Of a stretch of DNA of 64,000 nt, positions 35,703 through 48,640 are shown in pieces. A program made the translations under genes and the position numbers. Each line of letters opens with the position of its first letter. Position 1 is the stretch's first letter. The notes under the pieces are model-generated. The model saw nothing but the letters and a program-made list of their open reading frames with translations. It made no database searches and was not told the DNA's origin. Source of the stretch: Limonium bicolor (lineage: Eukaryota; Streptophyta; Magnoliopsida; Caryophyllales; Plumbaginaceae); contig CM041783.1 in the NCBI GenBank assembly GCA_023374045.1, forward strand, positions 127,411,503-127,475,502, in the 5' to 3' direction.

Positions 35703-38700
35703 ACCTTTTAATACAAATATCTTGCTAAAGCAAGTTCTATCTTCATTTCTCCTTTCCTCCTTCACTTCACACCTCCAACCTCCCTTCTTGCTCTCTTTTA
35801 CGAGCTGCTACAGCACACCAACATCACCATTGTTTTCCATCTTTGACCACTTGTAAAACCTAGCTCACTTAACCAAATCAAAAACAAACACCACCATTCT
35901 CTTCCTCTCATCAAGCTCTTCAATTCTATCCTTTCAAAATCCCAAGAGCTCCATTTCGGTGCCAAGAGGAATCACCATGGGAGGAGCTAGAGCTCACCTT
36001 TTCACATATTCTTGTTCTCCTTTGCTTCAAGGTAAGGAAACTCAAAGAAAAATGACATTTCCTTCATGTTTTGTCATGTCCGAAAATCACTCTTAATGGA
36101 GTCATTATATTGCCTTGTTCTAGCTTCATTCCAAGCTTTCATGGACTAGGAGGAGTCCTCTCTTGATATATAATCAAGCTCTCTTTCCATTCCAAGGTAA
36201 AACAATCATGTTAATACCTTAAGATAATATATGTAACTAGGGTTTACAATGAGATAAAGCTTAAAGCTTATATACTCATTTTAATGTTGGTATATTGTTT
36301 AGTTGTTGGCAAGGAACCAAATGCCCTACCGGTTCTACAAGGAAACAAGAAAGAAATTTGTGAGGAAAAGAGGGTAAAAACCTATCTTAATGGGTTTAAT
36401 GCCTTAGGAGGAATAAGCTTATAATGCTTGTTTAAAATACCTAAGGAGCCAATAGTGAATGAGCTAGTAAAATGCTCTCAAGGGTTTATTAAAGGAATAT
36501 GTATGTTGGGTGTATTTGCAGGTCAAAGGCATTATTATGTGGGAAATTCAGTGTTTAAGGTTTATGCAATTTAAGGGACTAGTGCCAAGCAATTTAAGTT
36601 ATGCACTATATTGTGATGTAGTGCCAAATGTGTGAAGTTTGTGTATAAAATGTGTTTGATGGATTTTAGGGTTCTTGAATGAATTAAGGTAAAAACCTAA
36701 GTGGTTGGATGTGGGTATATACTAGAGAAGCTATGGCCAAATTTGGGAAATGTGTAAGAAGTTCTGAGTGTTGTAAGTGAGTTTTGGTGAACTAGGAAGG
36801 ATTAAAGGTGAATGAATGTTTACTTGAGAGGGAAACATGTATTAAAGTGATTCAGAGTGATGCAAGGATTTAGGCATTATCTTGGAAGTTTTAGAAATCT
36901 ATGGGTGTTCTTAAGATGTACTTAAGTCTTGGAGGAGTTTGTTTAAGGTTTAGGTAATGTTGGTGTTCAAAGAATAAATGATGTTTAGGTAAGGTTTTGA
37001 GTAAGGAGTTTTAAGAAGTTGGAAAAGGAGATTTAGTTAGTAAGAAAAGAAGTTGAGAGATGATGATAAGGTGTAGAGGAAACACCTTGGTGTTGTGGTC
37101 ATTATAGGTGAAATGCCACCTAGAAATCATAAGGAGAAAACATTGCAAGTGTTAGGAATTTTGTGGAGATATAAGTAAAGGTTTAAGGAATTAGGAAAAA
37201 TAGTTTTGTGAGTGTTTAAGAATATCTTAAGGGTGTGTTTGAAGTGCCAAATGATGTTAGAACACATTAAGAGGTCTTAGGAGAAGTTTGGTGAAGATTT
37301 GGCAAAGTTTGGGTAAGTTTAGGAGGCGACCGACCCAGGGGCCGACCCAGTTTTGGGTCGGTCGAGCCTCTGTTAGATGTTAGGAAAGTGTTCGGTAATG
37401 GTCCGACCCAAAAGGGTGGGTCGGACATGGGTCGGTCGGTCAAGTTACAAAGGAGGGAAAATGTTCGCACATGGACCGACCAGAATGGTGGGTCGGATGG
37501 GTCGGACGGGCATGGTTATAAGGAAGTAAAAGGGTTCTGTAATGGACCGACCCAGCTGTGGGTCGGACGGTGGGTCGGTCAGACCAAAAACATGGTTTAA
37601 GGTATGAAATGATATGAGATGATGGGGATTGATAGGTAATGATGTTATAAGGATGTTAAGGACATGTTAGGTGAGTTTTAATGACAATAAAGTGGGCTAA
37701 AAGTTGTATTAAAATGTGAGAGTAAAACAAGTTAAAAATGTTAAGTTATGTAACTAAGTTAACGGGGAAAAATTAAGCGTTGACATTAAATAATCAAGCA
37801 AACCCCGAGGTTAATGAAAACACATGTGATGTTAACAGTTGTTCGAGAATTTGCTCGAGGAACATAAGTGGACGTGGTAAAGTGGACCCCGGTGACAGGT
37901 ATGGTTTTCTTGCAACCTGTGTCTACCGGATTACACCGGCTTGTATGCCAATGTGTTTTCTGTATGTTTGCCACGTTATGAGATAAATCATGAAACGAGT
38001 TTACAGTCGTTATTGTTATTGTATGTTACGTGCCGATACCGGTAACCTCGAATGCGCTTGAAGGGCTAGTTAACCTCTATTAGGTAAACGTAGGAGAACG
38101 GTATCCGGTAACAACGTTTCCGACTTAAGGAACGTTCTAACCACGGCTATGCGTGAGTTGGTTATGTGATGTTGTGCGTGATGTTTGTATGTGAATGTAT
38201 GACTCTCTCCTCCCTTGTGTGCTTAACTCGGTTATGATACCGTATGGTGTGTGGTTGTGGTAGGCTCCATAATGGATCTCTAACTACTTATTTATATGAG
38301 TCTAGGGCTAATGGGGGGTGAGGAGTCCGGTTGTTCCGGCCACGCGTTGTGATGGATGGGGGTCGTTATCATATCCAGTTCGGCTCCCTTGGTGTATGTT
38401 TAGGTGGTATTCCAATTTGGTTTCAACCTTCCCTTAGCTTATCCAAAGCTAGTTTACTGACTCACGTCGGGCCACAGGGGCATACTGTGTTGTTTGGTGT
38501 GCTTGGGATCACTATATCCGACACACCTTGGGTTTAAGTCAACCGTTCAAATAACAGGATGGTGATGAGGTAATTAACGAGCTTGGTATGAGTTTGGCAA
38601 CAACAACCTCTATGCTCATGGTATGGACTAACTATGGTGGAAGGATTAATGTGAACCGTTCTCGAGGTGATATGTATTGTTGTTGTGATATGCAAAATAC

Positions 38701-39547
38701 CTTGCTATGCTTGGCTTATATATATATTGGATGTTTTTAAATGAATGCAATGCGGTCATGTGTCCGTCGAGACAAGAAAGGGTTGTTATGTTTGTTATGT
38801 GTAGGATGAGTTATGTTGTAGGATATGGAATGTGTGGATCATGGAAATGAATCCCAGTTGGTGACAAGAGGCGTTTAAGGATAACCCGATTAATGGGTAC
38901 ACGTCATTCGTTAAGGAAGTAGCTCCGTTCTAGAGGAGCCACTCTAGGGTTTAAGGAATCATTGGATGGTTGGTTAGGTGTGGATGTGTTGGTTATAGGT
39001 TGAGCCCGTTGAGGCGAAATGTTATGTGTTGTATGACTATGGTTGTATGCATGATTTAAATATAATCAACTGCATGCTAAGACGACAATTAGTTGTGCGT
39101 GGCCCGGTAGCATGTGGGCTGCGGGATTACCATACCAGCAAAGGTGCTGAGCCCCTTGGGGCCACCCCTTTCTCTTCTTTTCCTATTTCAGGTACGAAGT
39201 GCTGGAAGCCGTTCGAGAGTAGGACGGGTAGTCATTGTACATGGGTAAACTTTTAAGCGTATGTATACAGAAGGTGTAGTAAGACCGAAATTGTTATCGG
39301 CAGTAGTTGTAAATACTCGGTACAGGGGGAGTGTATGTATATTTAAATGTTGAAGGGAATGGAATGAGTATCGTATTGTGTAGTTGCTCGGAATCTAGTC
39401 ATCAGACCGATACAAATGTACATATATTAGCCTTGTTAGCCACGTAGGTGGTTAACGGCGTGTAACACCATTGGAATAAGTAATGTGATGAGTTGAGTTT
39501 CCGCTGCAGATTGTTATTATGTGTTTGTTGTTGGATGGGGTGTTACA
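35703..39547 (+). mobile_element. Family A LTR fragment (duplicated)
   Basis: The fragment lacks the first 785 bp or so of the LTR and ends GGATGGGGTGTTACA followed by TTTAA. The hairpin array is at 37328-37585. Confidence 0.88.
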
Positions 39548-39552
39548 TTTAA

Positions 39553-40423
39553 GCTCTTAACCGATAATACCCTCAAAAATAAAGTTGGTGGTTTTAGATT
39601 TTTGAAGGGTGGAGAATGATCTCCTTGACGGATACGAACTCAACGGTATGGTTTTGTAGTATTTAGTGGTGGTTTGAGGTTTCAAAAGGGGAGAAGAAGA
39701 TGGCACTGTGGGTGGCTGCTTCAAATCGCCATGGCTAACAGAGAGGAAGAAGAGAGTGCTGGGCAGAAAAATAAAACGTGAGGGAGAGTTGTGAGGGAGG
39801 AGAGAGATTACCTTTTTGCTTTTTATTTCTTTTGTCCTTTTGCAAATAAGGAGGGAATTAAGAGAGTGTGAGAGAGTAGTGTAATCGGCTACCCCACAGC
39901 CCATATGGCTTTTAAAATTTTAATTGCAATAGTGACACACTAGTTTGCTTTATTACACTCTCACCCCACAACTTCTTGATTTTTACAGTTTTTACTATTT
40001 TCTCGTTTAATTGATTTTATTGGTTCTAGACCTTCAATTAATGTTTATTAATGACTATTTGGTTGACCAAATTGTACGAGTCTATTTAAAACCTGCTTAA
40101 AGTCATGTTTTCCCGTGTCCTCTAAAGACGCGCTTTATGATTCGTTTGTGTTTTTAATCCATTTTAAGGATCCGTTTCCTTCGGGATTTGTTCCCTAATA
40201 TTATTTAGGTTTTATTAAGCCCTTAGAATCCATATAATACACTAACCGAGGTCTCATACCTCCTATGGTTATTTAACGCTTATTTAGCTTTTTTTGCTTT
40301 TTTAAGCATTTCTTCATTTCTTTTGGATTTATTTTTCCTTACCAATATTACTTAGGCGTCATTAGGCCCTTAATTAAGTATTAGATTAATTTTAATCCCT
40401 ATATTTAAGTTCGGGGTATTTCA
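39553..40423 (-). mobile_element. Family D LTR fragment (duplicated)
   Basis: This is a copy of 32932-33796, ending at the GGGGTATTTCA terminus and followed by TATAC. Confidence 0.85.
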
Positions 40424-40799
40424 TATACTCTTATTCCATCATCACTGTATACTTGGCAGTATTGTCAGCTTCTCTGGTTGTCATTGGTATAGCGTCACTG
40501 TTATTCGTCGTCAGCTCCCGTGTAAATGACAGTTGGCGTCGTACGGTCTTCAACAAATCCTTTTCGCCGTTTAGGTAGTCTTAAGTATTTGTTTTAATGT
40601 ATTCCTTTTCATGACATCTGCTTGTTATTAGGCAGGTCATAGTTTGTAGTTACTGTAAGTTGAACAGTTTAAACCCTTCGGCGGACCAGTAAAAACTGAC
40701 TTTCTATTCTCACTGTTCTATCACACACCCTGTATCCCAAGGCTAATTTCGGTTGTACTCAGATCTCAGAGCGCAACTACGCTCTGATACCACTTTTTT
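40424..40799 (-). mobile_element. Family B internal fragment with primer site (duplicated)
   Basis: This copy of 33797-34180 carries the minus-strand primer site at 40781-40792. Confidence 0.85.
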
Positions 40800-43700
40800 T
40801 GACACCCCAACCCGAAATCCAATAACCTGAACGATGATAGCTCCCAAAGATAACTAGAATGCAGCAGAAAATATATACACAACAACGGGTGGTGGTGCTA
40901 CAACGCCGCTAGTCACCCATGTGACTAACAAGGCTAACTCCAATACAACTTACAATGATGGGTCTGAGCGCTGAATACAAACTCTTAAAACAACAAAAGT
41001 CGATAATAAACATACAGTTACCGTAAGATGACACCGGTGGTAATAAACCCTGTCTTAATTCTAACCCACCTACACGCGGTCGGGCAATCTCTTCATTCTT
41101 CAGTACTGGAATTGTTTAGCATGAACAGCTCAGCAAATATTTGCCGGTATGAAATCATGCAGCCCACAAGCTACTGGGCCACACCAACTATTTTGTCGAA
41201 TACATGCAAGTCATTTTTATAGAGCTGTAAATAAACATCATAACATAATCATAACAAGATCCATACAAGGATAACAATGTTACACAGAAAAAGACGACAG
41301 AAGGTCAAGTAGATGTCCTGTATTTAATCATTAGTAGTCAGATCCTCACGATGGGACTAACATATATAAGAGTACTTCACAGCAGTGGAGGTATTGTGAC
41401 CTCGTTAACCTCCTTGTTGGAGTAAGATAGTCGGGTATGATAAACCCTTAGACGAGATGGGACTCTCGTACATTAGGTGGGTAATAGTCCCTCAGAAGAT
41501 AACGTAATTAACTCCTGCACTATGGAAGGTGGGAATCGAACCCTCGAGAGGAATAAAGTCTTCCTCCCCACTCGAACTGTTGGGAATTGAACCCTCGAGA
41601 GGAAATGAAGTCTTCCTCCCCACTTGAACTGTTGGGAATCGACCCTCGAGAGGAATAAAGTCTTCCTCCCCACTTGTACTGTTCCGTCGCGACGAAATTG
41701 TATAGGAGACGACTGTGACAGGTACAACTCCGGTAGCATGCATGGCCAGATCCAACAGGGCTCCTCGTTCTCGTAGGTATTAGAATTGTTAATGTCACTC
41801 AAGGACAATGATCAAGAACACAATGGTATGTCGGTTGTCACGTTTAGGACAACGACGTTTGTTATAAAGTGAAGTTAGTGGAGAAACTTGAGTACAAGTT
41901 CTCGGTATAATAAAGCGCAGGTATTTATCCAGTAAGGTAGTGTTGTATGCGTGGGACATGCACGTTACAGTTAGCAACATCACGCACATAGAATAACACA
42001 ACAGTGCACAAGAGTAATACAACATTTTACAACAATTATCTTGGTCGTTATTTCAAACAACAGATAGCACACAAGCCGGTGTAATCCGGTAGAAAGCAGA
42101 CTGCAAGAATTCCATACCGTTCACCGTAGACTGTACTTGTTTAGTTCTCGGTCAACGTCTGGTCAAACAATGTCCTAGAATAGGATTAATCTGAGAGTGT
42201 TAATTTATGTAATCTCGTATAATAATTTCATTGATTCATGAAACGATTTCATATTCGTTATTTCACGTGAGGTTTATTTCTTTATACTTAGGTAGTTTCT
42301 TTAACCTCTTTTCCTTATTAATTTAAGGTATTTATATATTTCCAAAACATGTAGTCCTAATTTATAAGACTTATATTGTGTTGTAATTTCTTTTAATTAC
42401 CTCATGATTGGATGTATAACTTATTTGTTATTCCTTTTGACTTATCTTTAAATCCTTTAATGTTTATAACTATATATTCATGATTTATGTTACATGTTTT
42501 ACCATTGTCCAAATGACATAGTAACTTATAATTTTATCAATGACATTTATTGGTCACATGTTAGTTAATTCTCCCCTTAACTTTATTTTAAAAAAATATA
42601 CTATAGCTCCAAACATTATTTGGTGTTTCCACATTAGATCCCTTATATTCTTTTCCTTTTGATTTAATTGGAAATCGAAAATATATATATTTCATACACA
42701 TGTATTATTTATGATACATATATATAATTGTCTAAATAACATAACCACTTCATAAGTTCTCAAATTATTTTTACATGTCGCACATGGGCATATTTTTCCC
42801 ATATCTTTTATTAATTATAAACTAACCCCAATAATATTATTTCTTTTACAAGTAAATTACTTGTACTTGCATACCATATAGTTTTAATTTCATAAATCCT
42901 TAAATCATAATTATCTTTTCTAAATTTCTTAAATATCCATATAGGACCTACAAATATTTTTAATCCCACAATTACATCATACTTTTCGGTTATTATGCTA
43001 TAACCTCATTTATTTCATAAACTTTACTTTATACTCCAAAATACATTATAATACATAGTTTCATTTCCTTAATTAATTAATTCACTAAACCACCACTACA
43101 AATTCGGTAATTATTATTTGAATCTTAACTTTTATAATTCACCAATTAGCCCTTCATTTTCGGCTCTGGCATGTATTTTCTCATAATTACATTTTTACCT
43201 CAAAACTTTATAAAAGTTACATATTAACTTATAAAATATAGTTTTAATATTTAATTTCCTTAATAACCAAGTGGACCCTTATTTTTCCACAAATTGTGAA
43301 TTCGCCCCATATAAAATCTGGTTTTATATTTAAACTCTTGTAAATTACATATTCACCCCAAAACTTTTATAAACTTAATATTTCATGTCATAAATCATTT
43401 TAACTCAAAGTTTTCGGTCAACACTTTGACCATAGTCCAATTTCATACTTAATATATTAATATAGTGATAAACTTATATGAATCTTGGCTTTACACCAAT
43501 CTTTCCATAAATTACAAAATAGCCCCAAGACTTTATAATAGTTACTTAATAACTTATAAACTATAGTTTAAATATTTAATTCCTCAAAATTTTGGAAGTG
43601 AACTTTATAATTCTCTTAATTATGGATTCGCCCATATTCAACTCCAAACTTTCATAATAAGTTTTATAAATTACAAAATAGACCAAAACTTTATAAATTG

Positions 43701-46608
43701 TTATTTTAACACTTGTTTAAATTATCTAAAATTCATAAACTTAATTCCTAACCTTCATTATAATATTTATTCCAAAGAGACCTTTTTTCTCGGCTTTTAC
43801 CATATATACACCAAACTTTCCAAAATTTGCAATTTAGCCACAGAACTTAATTAATTAGCCATTTAAGCACTAGTAAAATATTTTTAACTCTCCAAACTTT
43901 ATAATATAAGTTTATATACATAAGTAGCTCATTAAAACATATTCTTCACTGAACCAATTCGGCCATAATTAATAAGATACCATATAGTAATAAAAGTAGA
44001 TTTATATGTCAAAATAATTATACATAAATTCATATGAGTCATATAACTCATGTAAAAATTATTGTAATGTCTTAGATTGATTCTTAGCTCAAAATAAAGC
44101 ATTTTTACCCTTGACCATTCGGTATGATTCAATGTTTATCCTAGGTAGATTTTGTGACACAAAAATGTGTCTTAAGGTGATAAAGTTACCATGTATGTTA
44201 TAGACTATGTTTTTGGCATATTGTACCATGTAGCTTCGGTTTTAAACACCTAGGAAGGTGTACATAATTTTTACACAATTTTTAAGAGCTTAAATAAGCT
44301 TAAAACAATAAAGGTTTACTTAGTAAACTTACTCCTTAATAAAGGTGGTTAAGTGCTTGAACTCTTCTTGAATCTCCAAGCATTCTCCAAAGGAATCTTG
44401 ATGCTCCACTTCGGTTTTATGCAAGAGGTGAAGGTGTTTAGGAGTTAGATCTTTAACAAAGATCTTAAGTAGATTTGTAAGTAGTTTTTCAAGGATTTAC
44501 CTTAAGCTTTTCTCCTTAGGATTTCAGCTCACTTAAGGTGGATGAAGAACAAACTTTCCTTCATGAAAATGAAGAAGAAAAGAACCTTAGAAGAAGTAGA
44601 AATCGGTTGCACACAAAAATGTGCTTTAAGGATTTTCAAGCATGAAAAATACCATAAGGTAACTTTGAGATGCTCCTTGGATTAATGTTGATTTAGACAA
44701 CCTCCTTGGAGTATATTTGATGCCGAATTGCTATGGTTGTGCTAGGAAGAGTTTTACTTCAAGGCTTGACAAGAAATGCTAGGAAATTACCCGTAAAGAT
44801 GAAGATAGAAGTTAAATCTCCATTAATGGACTTAAGAGCTTCAAAGGAAGAAGATGAAAGGAGAAGAGAGGAGCCTTACCAACCGGTTGCAATGTGTGAG
44901 AGAAACGAAATTGCAACTGTAAGTCTTAAGGCATGTTTGCTTGATTTTTGTTTTGTTAATTTTTAATGTCAATTGACTAGTCTTTTCATTAGTTTATTCC
45001 TTAGGTTATTGGCTCAATAAATGCCCATGTTATATGCATGTGTTCGGCCATGTGGTGTGACAAGGCAAGGTGGAAGAAAATAATGTGAGCTAGAAGATAA
45101 GGAAATTTAGGTAAGTTTTGTTCCTTTGATTTTTCTATGTTATGCTTGTCTTCTTCTTCTCTTGTAGGTGGACGAATTCAAGGGCATATTGGAGCTTATC
45201 AATCGGCAATCAAGAGCCAAGGACAAGCAAGGAAGGTCACTTGAACTTTAAGAAATCAAAAAGGTGGAATAAGAATCTACTTTTTGCTTTTAGCATTTTG
45301 TTTTTGTCTAGCTAACATGGCCTTGTTTCCTTGCATAATTTCGACATATTGGAGGTCAAATGAGACCTACATTCTTTGACATTAAGTATTATAGCACATG
45401 GGAAGGTGAGTCACCATGTCTTATGCCTTTTATAAATTTTTAATGTAAGTTTTATACTAGTTTTTGGACTGAAAATCGGCCCCTATAGAGCACCTTGTTT
45501 GACACTTCCTTTAATTGATTTAGAGGTCCATTTTAAACCTATTTAATATTATTAATTCGTGGCATGTCAAAAACTACAAGGTAATTGCGTAAAACGCGTT
45601 TTAGTGACACCTGAAGGTGCGTTTTTGTGCTCTAAGGAAATTTTGGGAAATAACTTGTCTTTATGAGTTCCAAGTGTTTATAAACTCTTATTATAGTAAA
45701 TAATGATATATTAAGATGTTACATTGAGTTATATGGGGTTACATCAACCCATGACATAATTTACGGGTCATCGGGACACTCCTGGGCAAAAAGGAGCGTT
45801 AAGAAATCCCCCTGAGGTTTTTGTTGAATTTTGAGAAACCACTTCGTGTGTTCTCTTTAGGATTGTTAGTAATTATGTTAGGAACTCTAAGAATTAATTT
45901 TATAGGAGTTCGTGCCACCTCGGCACTACTCCGGGCTTTTCGTGCTTTAAGGGGCGTGCGTGAGCGCTCCCGAGCATTTTGTGTTTTTGACTAGATATAG
46001 CCTAGGCACTATGTTTGTATAGTCATATAATGAGGGTATGACCATTTGGTTTGAGTTTTAGATGGTCATACAAGGTCATGCTTAATCGCATGTTTCTAAG
46101 GCGTTTTACGAACGTTTGTCTTGTCAAGATGTTTAGTGCGCATCTTTGACCTTTGATGAGTTATTATATCTTCATAATATATACAATAGGTGTAACATAA
46201 GTTGTTACATTTATCTAATTGTGTATTTCAATTATTGTAGCATTTATAGATGCTTAGGCATTCGTAAAGTATTTACGTTGCTCGTTTGTGTACACATTGG
46301 TATTGTTCTTTTCTTGTTGACGCTCTTTATATCGAGCTAGTTATGCAAGAAGTTTGGTCCTTGTTAATATTTGTACATGAACGTTTGTACGAATATGTTA
46401 AGTAAAATTACGCTAGTTAGCGTTTATGGTAAAATGACTGTTTTTCGTGTCGTTTGCATGCGTGAGTTTGCATGCGCACGTGTAATAATATTTATTCACA
46501 TAACGTTTGCATGTATAGATTAGCATGTGTAACTAAAATGATCTGTTTCTAGATCAATTCTCCATTATTTAATAATAAACAAGTATTAATTAGATTCGGG
46601 GTATTTCA
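40800..46608 (-). mobile_element. Second complete family B LTR, 5.8 kb
   Basis: The LTR runs from TGACACCCC beside the primer site to GGGGTATTTCA beside a polypurine tract, and aligns end to end with 5459-11256. It includes the 50-bp repeats (41531-41683) and the AT-rich stretch (about 42560-44060). The left 1.5 kb is part of duplication copy 2 and has many small indels. The right part is clean and very close to the first LTR. No gene is seen. Confidence 0.85.
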
Positions 46609-48640
46609 ATCTACCCCCCTTAAAAAGGACTTCGCCCCGAAGTCTCATATCTAAGTTCAAATGGTTGTGGGGAATCAAGTTCCGCTAAGCATCCACAACT
46701 CAATTCTATTTTAGGGATCAAGTCCCAAGTTCCACTACTTCTCAGTTCGTAGTATATATTCAATCATAACATACAGTATAATGAGCATGAAAGGTCATCA
46801 CCAAAAACCACTTAGTGCAGTGCAACGTAGTGCACATACTTCATTCATAGCAGTGTAGCAAGGTACAGATCATGCAAACATGGAGTCATTCCAATATAGT
46901 ATGACGTAGTACACATAATTTCGTAGTGCCAAAGTAGCTTCAATATAGTGTAACGTAGTACACATAATCCATTCATGCTAGTGTAACGTAGTACACGTCA
47001 TCAAGTAAGAGTTCATAGAATCACAAAGTCATACTTGTTCACATACAAATCACAGTGCAACAGTACAATGAAAGTGTACTTCCATGCTAAAATGCTAAAA
47101 CGTGGTAGGCTCTCCCCCCCTTAAAAAGAGGGGTAGCCCCCGTACCCTAGACTATCACAACTTGTCTGGAAATAGTGAGCAATCTTCACTCTTATTTAAA
47201 ACTTACGATTAGTTTAAAAGATAGCCTCTCGGCTGTAAGATTTTAGGTGGGTATGGCACATATTTTGGTTAAGATACGTGAAATACGTTGTGCATTTCCC
47301 TTGAGCTCAGTAGATAATTTTAACTGATGGGACCACCCGCTTCCGTTGCATGACTCTGAATAAGTAATGTTCAATCATTTTGGAATAGTCCTAAATGCGC
47401 TTCATAGGTGGTATATTTAAGTTTCTTTATGTTCACATGTAGGGTTGATGAGTTGTGTTCACCATTATTTTCGTTGGATTGTCAATGTTGATCTTGACTG
47501 GACTTTTGTCCGTTTACGGGGTATTGCCCCTAAGAATTCATGCATTCTCTGACATGTTTTATTTTGCATTATCATGCTTTTATATTTGAATCCCATATGT
47601 ATGGGTGAAGGTGATCTTCCATCTTGTTTGTTGTCAAATTATTCCATGTCTTGTTTAGACTGTCGGATTGATGTGCCGCGGTATGCCACTGCTCCTGATT
47701 ATCTTGTCTCTTAGTAGCTGTTAGTTGCAGCATAGCTTGGTATTCTTCGTTGTATATCTTTTTACTGTACGTCGGCTTCCAATAATATTGTAAGGTTTGT
47801 CCATCCTGTGATGTTCAGGCACATGTGATGTATCTTTCATTATCCTTTTTATGCAAATCTACTACGAGGTTCTTCCTCTATGTGGCATATACTGTAATAC
47901 AGTTCACCTTCCATTTGATTTTTCGTTGCTGAGTTCTTTTCCTGTGTTCTTCCCACTAGTTGCCTTCGCATATTGGGTATCTTCTTGATATATATTATTA
48001 CTTACTTGTCCAATTTAGGATTACTCCTTGTCAAGTCCATAAGCTCTCGCACGTTTGGTTGAAGCATTCTTCCTTCCATGGGTCCTTACCCGATTGGTTT
48101 ACTATATAAATTCATCATTGATAGTGGTAGCATCCTGATAGTGGGGTTCATCATCTTTGTCGGTGTTGCTGATGCATTCAGTGGTTCAGTTGTTGTAAAT
48201 AGTTGTAGTATTCTTGTTGGTCTTGACTTTGTCTTCTATTCGTCACCTCTTGTAGCTGTAATCGTCGGCCTTCGGGTCTTGAATAAATACTGGGGTATAT
48301 TAAAGTTCTTCTCTTTGACCTTCAGGTCATCATCCCGTGGTTCAGGTATTTGGGTTTACTGTTACCATATTCGGTTTTCATTTTCAATGTAATGTATGAG
48401 CTATGGTCGAGCCGTGCATCTTGTATATAATATATAAAGATTTCCTGTTTATATTGATTCACTAATTTTCGGTATTACATACCCTCTTTTATTGTCTATT
48501 CATTAAGTATAGCACAGTAGGGTTCCCGTTAGGGTTTCTAACAAGGTACATATTTCTCACAATTTCAAATGTTTCCACGGTTTATGAATTAACTCATGTG
48601 AGTATTAATATAATGTTTCTACTCTTTACATTTTACCAAG
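46609..48640 (-). mobile_element. Family B internal region 3, truncated by the C insertion
   Basis: This matches 901-2933 and 11257-13293, starting with the polypurine tract (46609-46627), and is cut at 48641 by element C. The remainder presumably lies beyond C, outside the window. Confidence 0.87.
48636..48640. other. Candidate target-site duplication of element C, left side
   Basis: CCAAG immediately precedes the C 5' LTR. Uninterrupted B copies read TTTTACCAAGCTTATAGG at this place. The right partner lies outside the window. Confidence 0.6.

Larger units (their letters stand above)
35703..42290. repeat. 6.6-kb tandem duplication, copy 2
   Basis: This second copy contains an A LTR fragment (35703-39547), TTTAA, D end (39553-40423), TATAC, B internal end (to 40799) and B LTR start, then runs on into the rest of the B LTR. 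It has extra single-base deletions, dense at 40570-41950. Confidence 0.85.

Noticed and set aside
44733..44966. 77-codon frame in the B LTR, MVVLGRVLLQGL
   Set aside because: Antisense within an LTR, broken in the other full LTR copy (9396-9640) by indels, and without a recognised domain.
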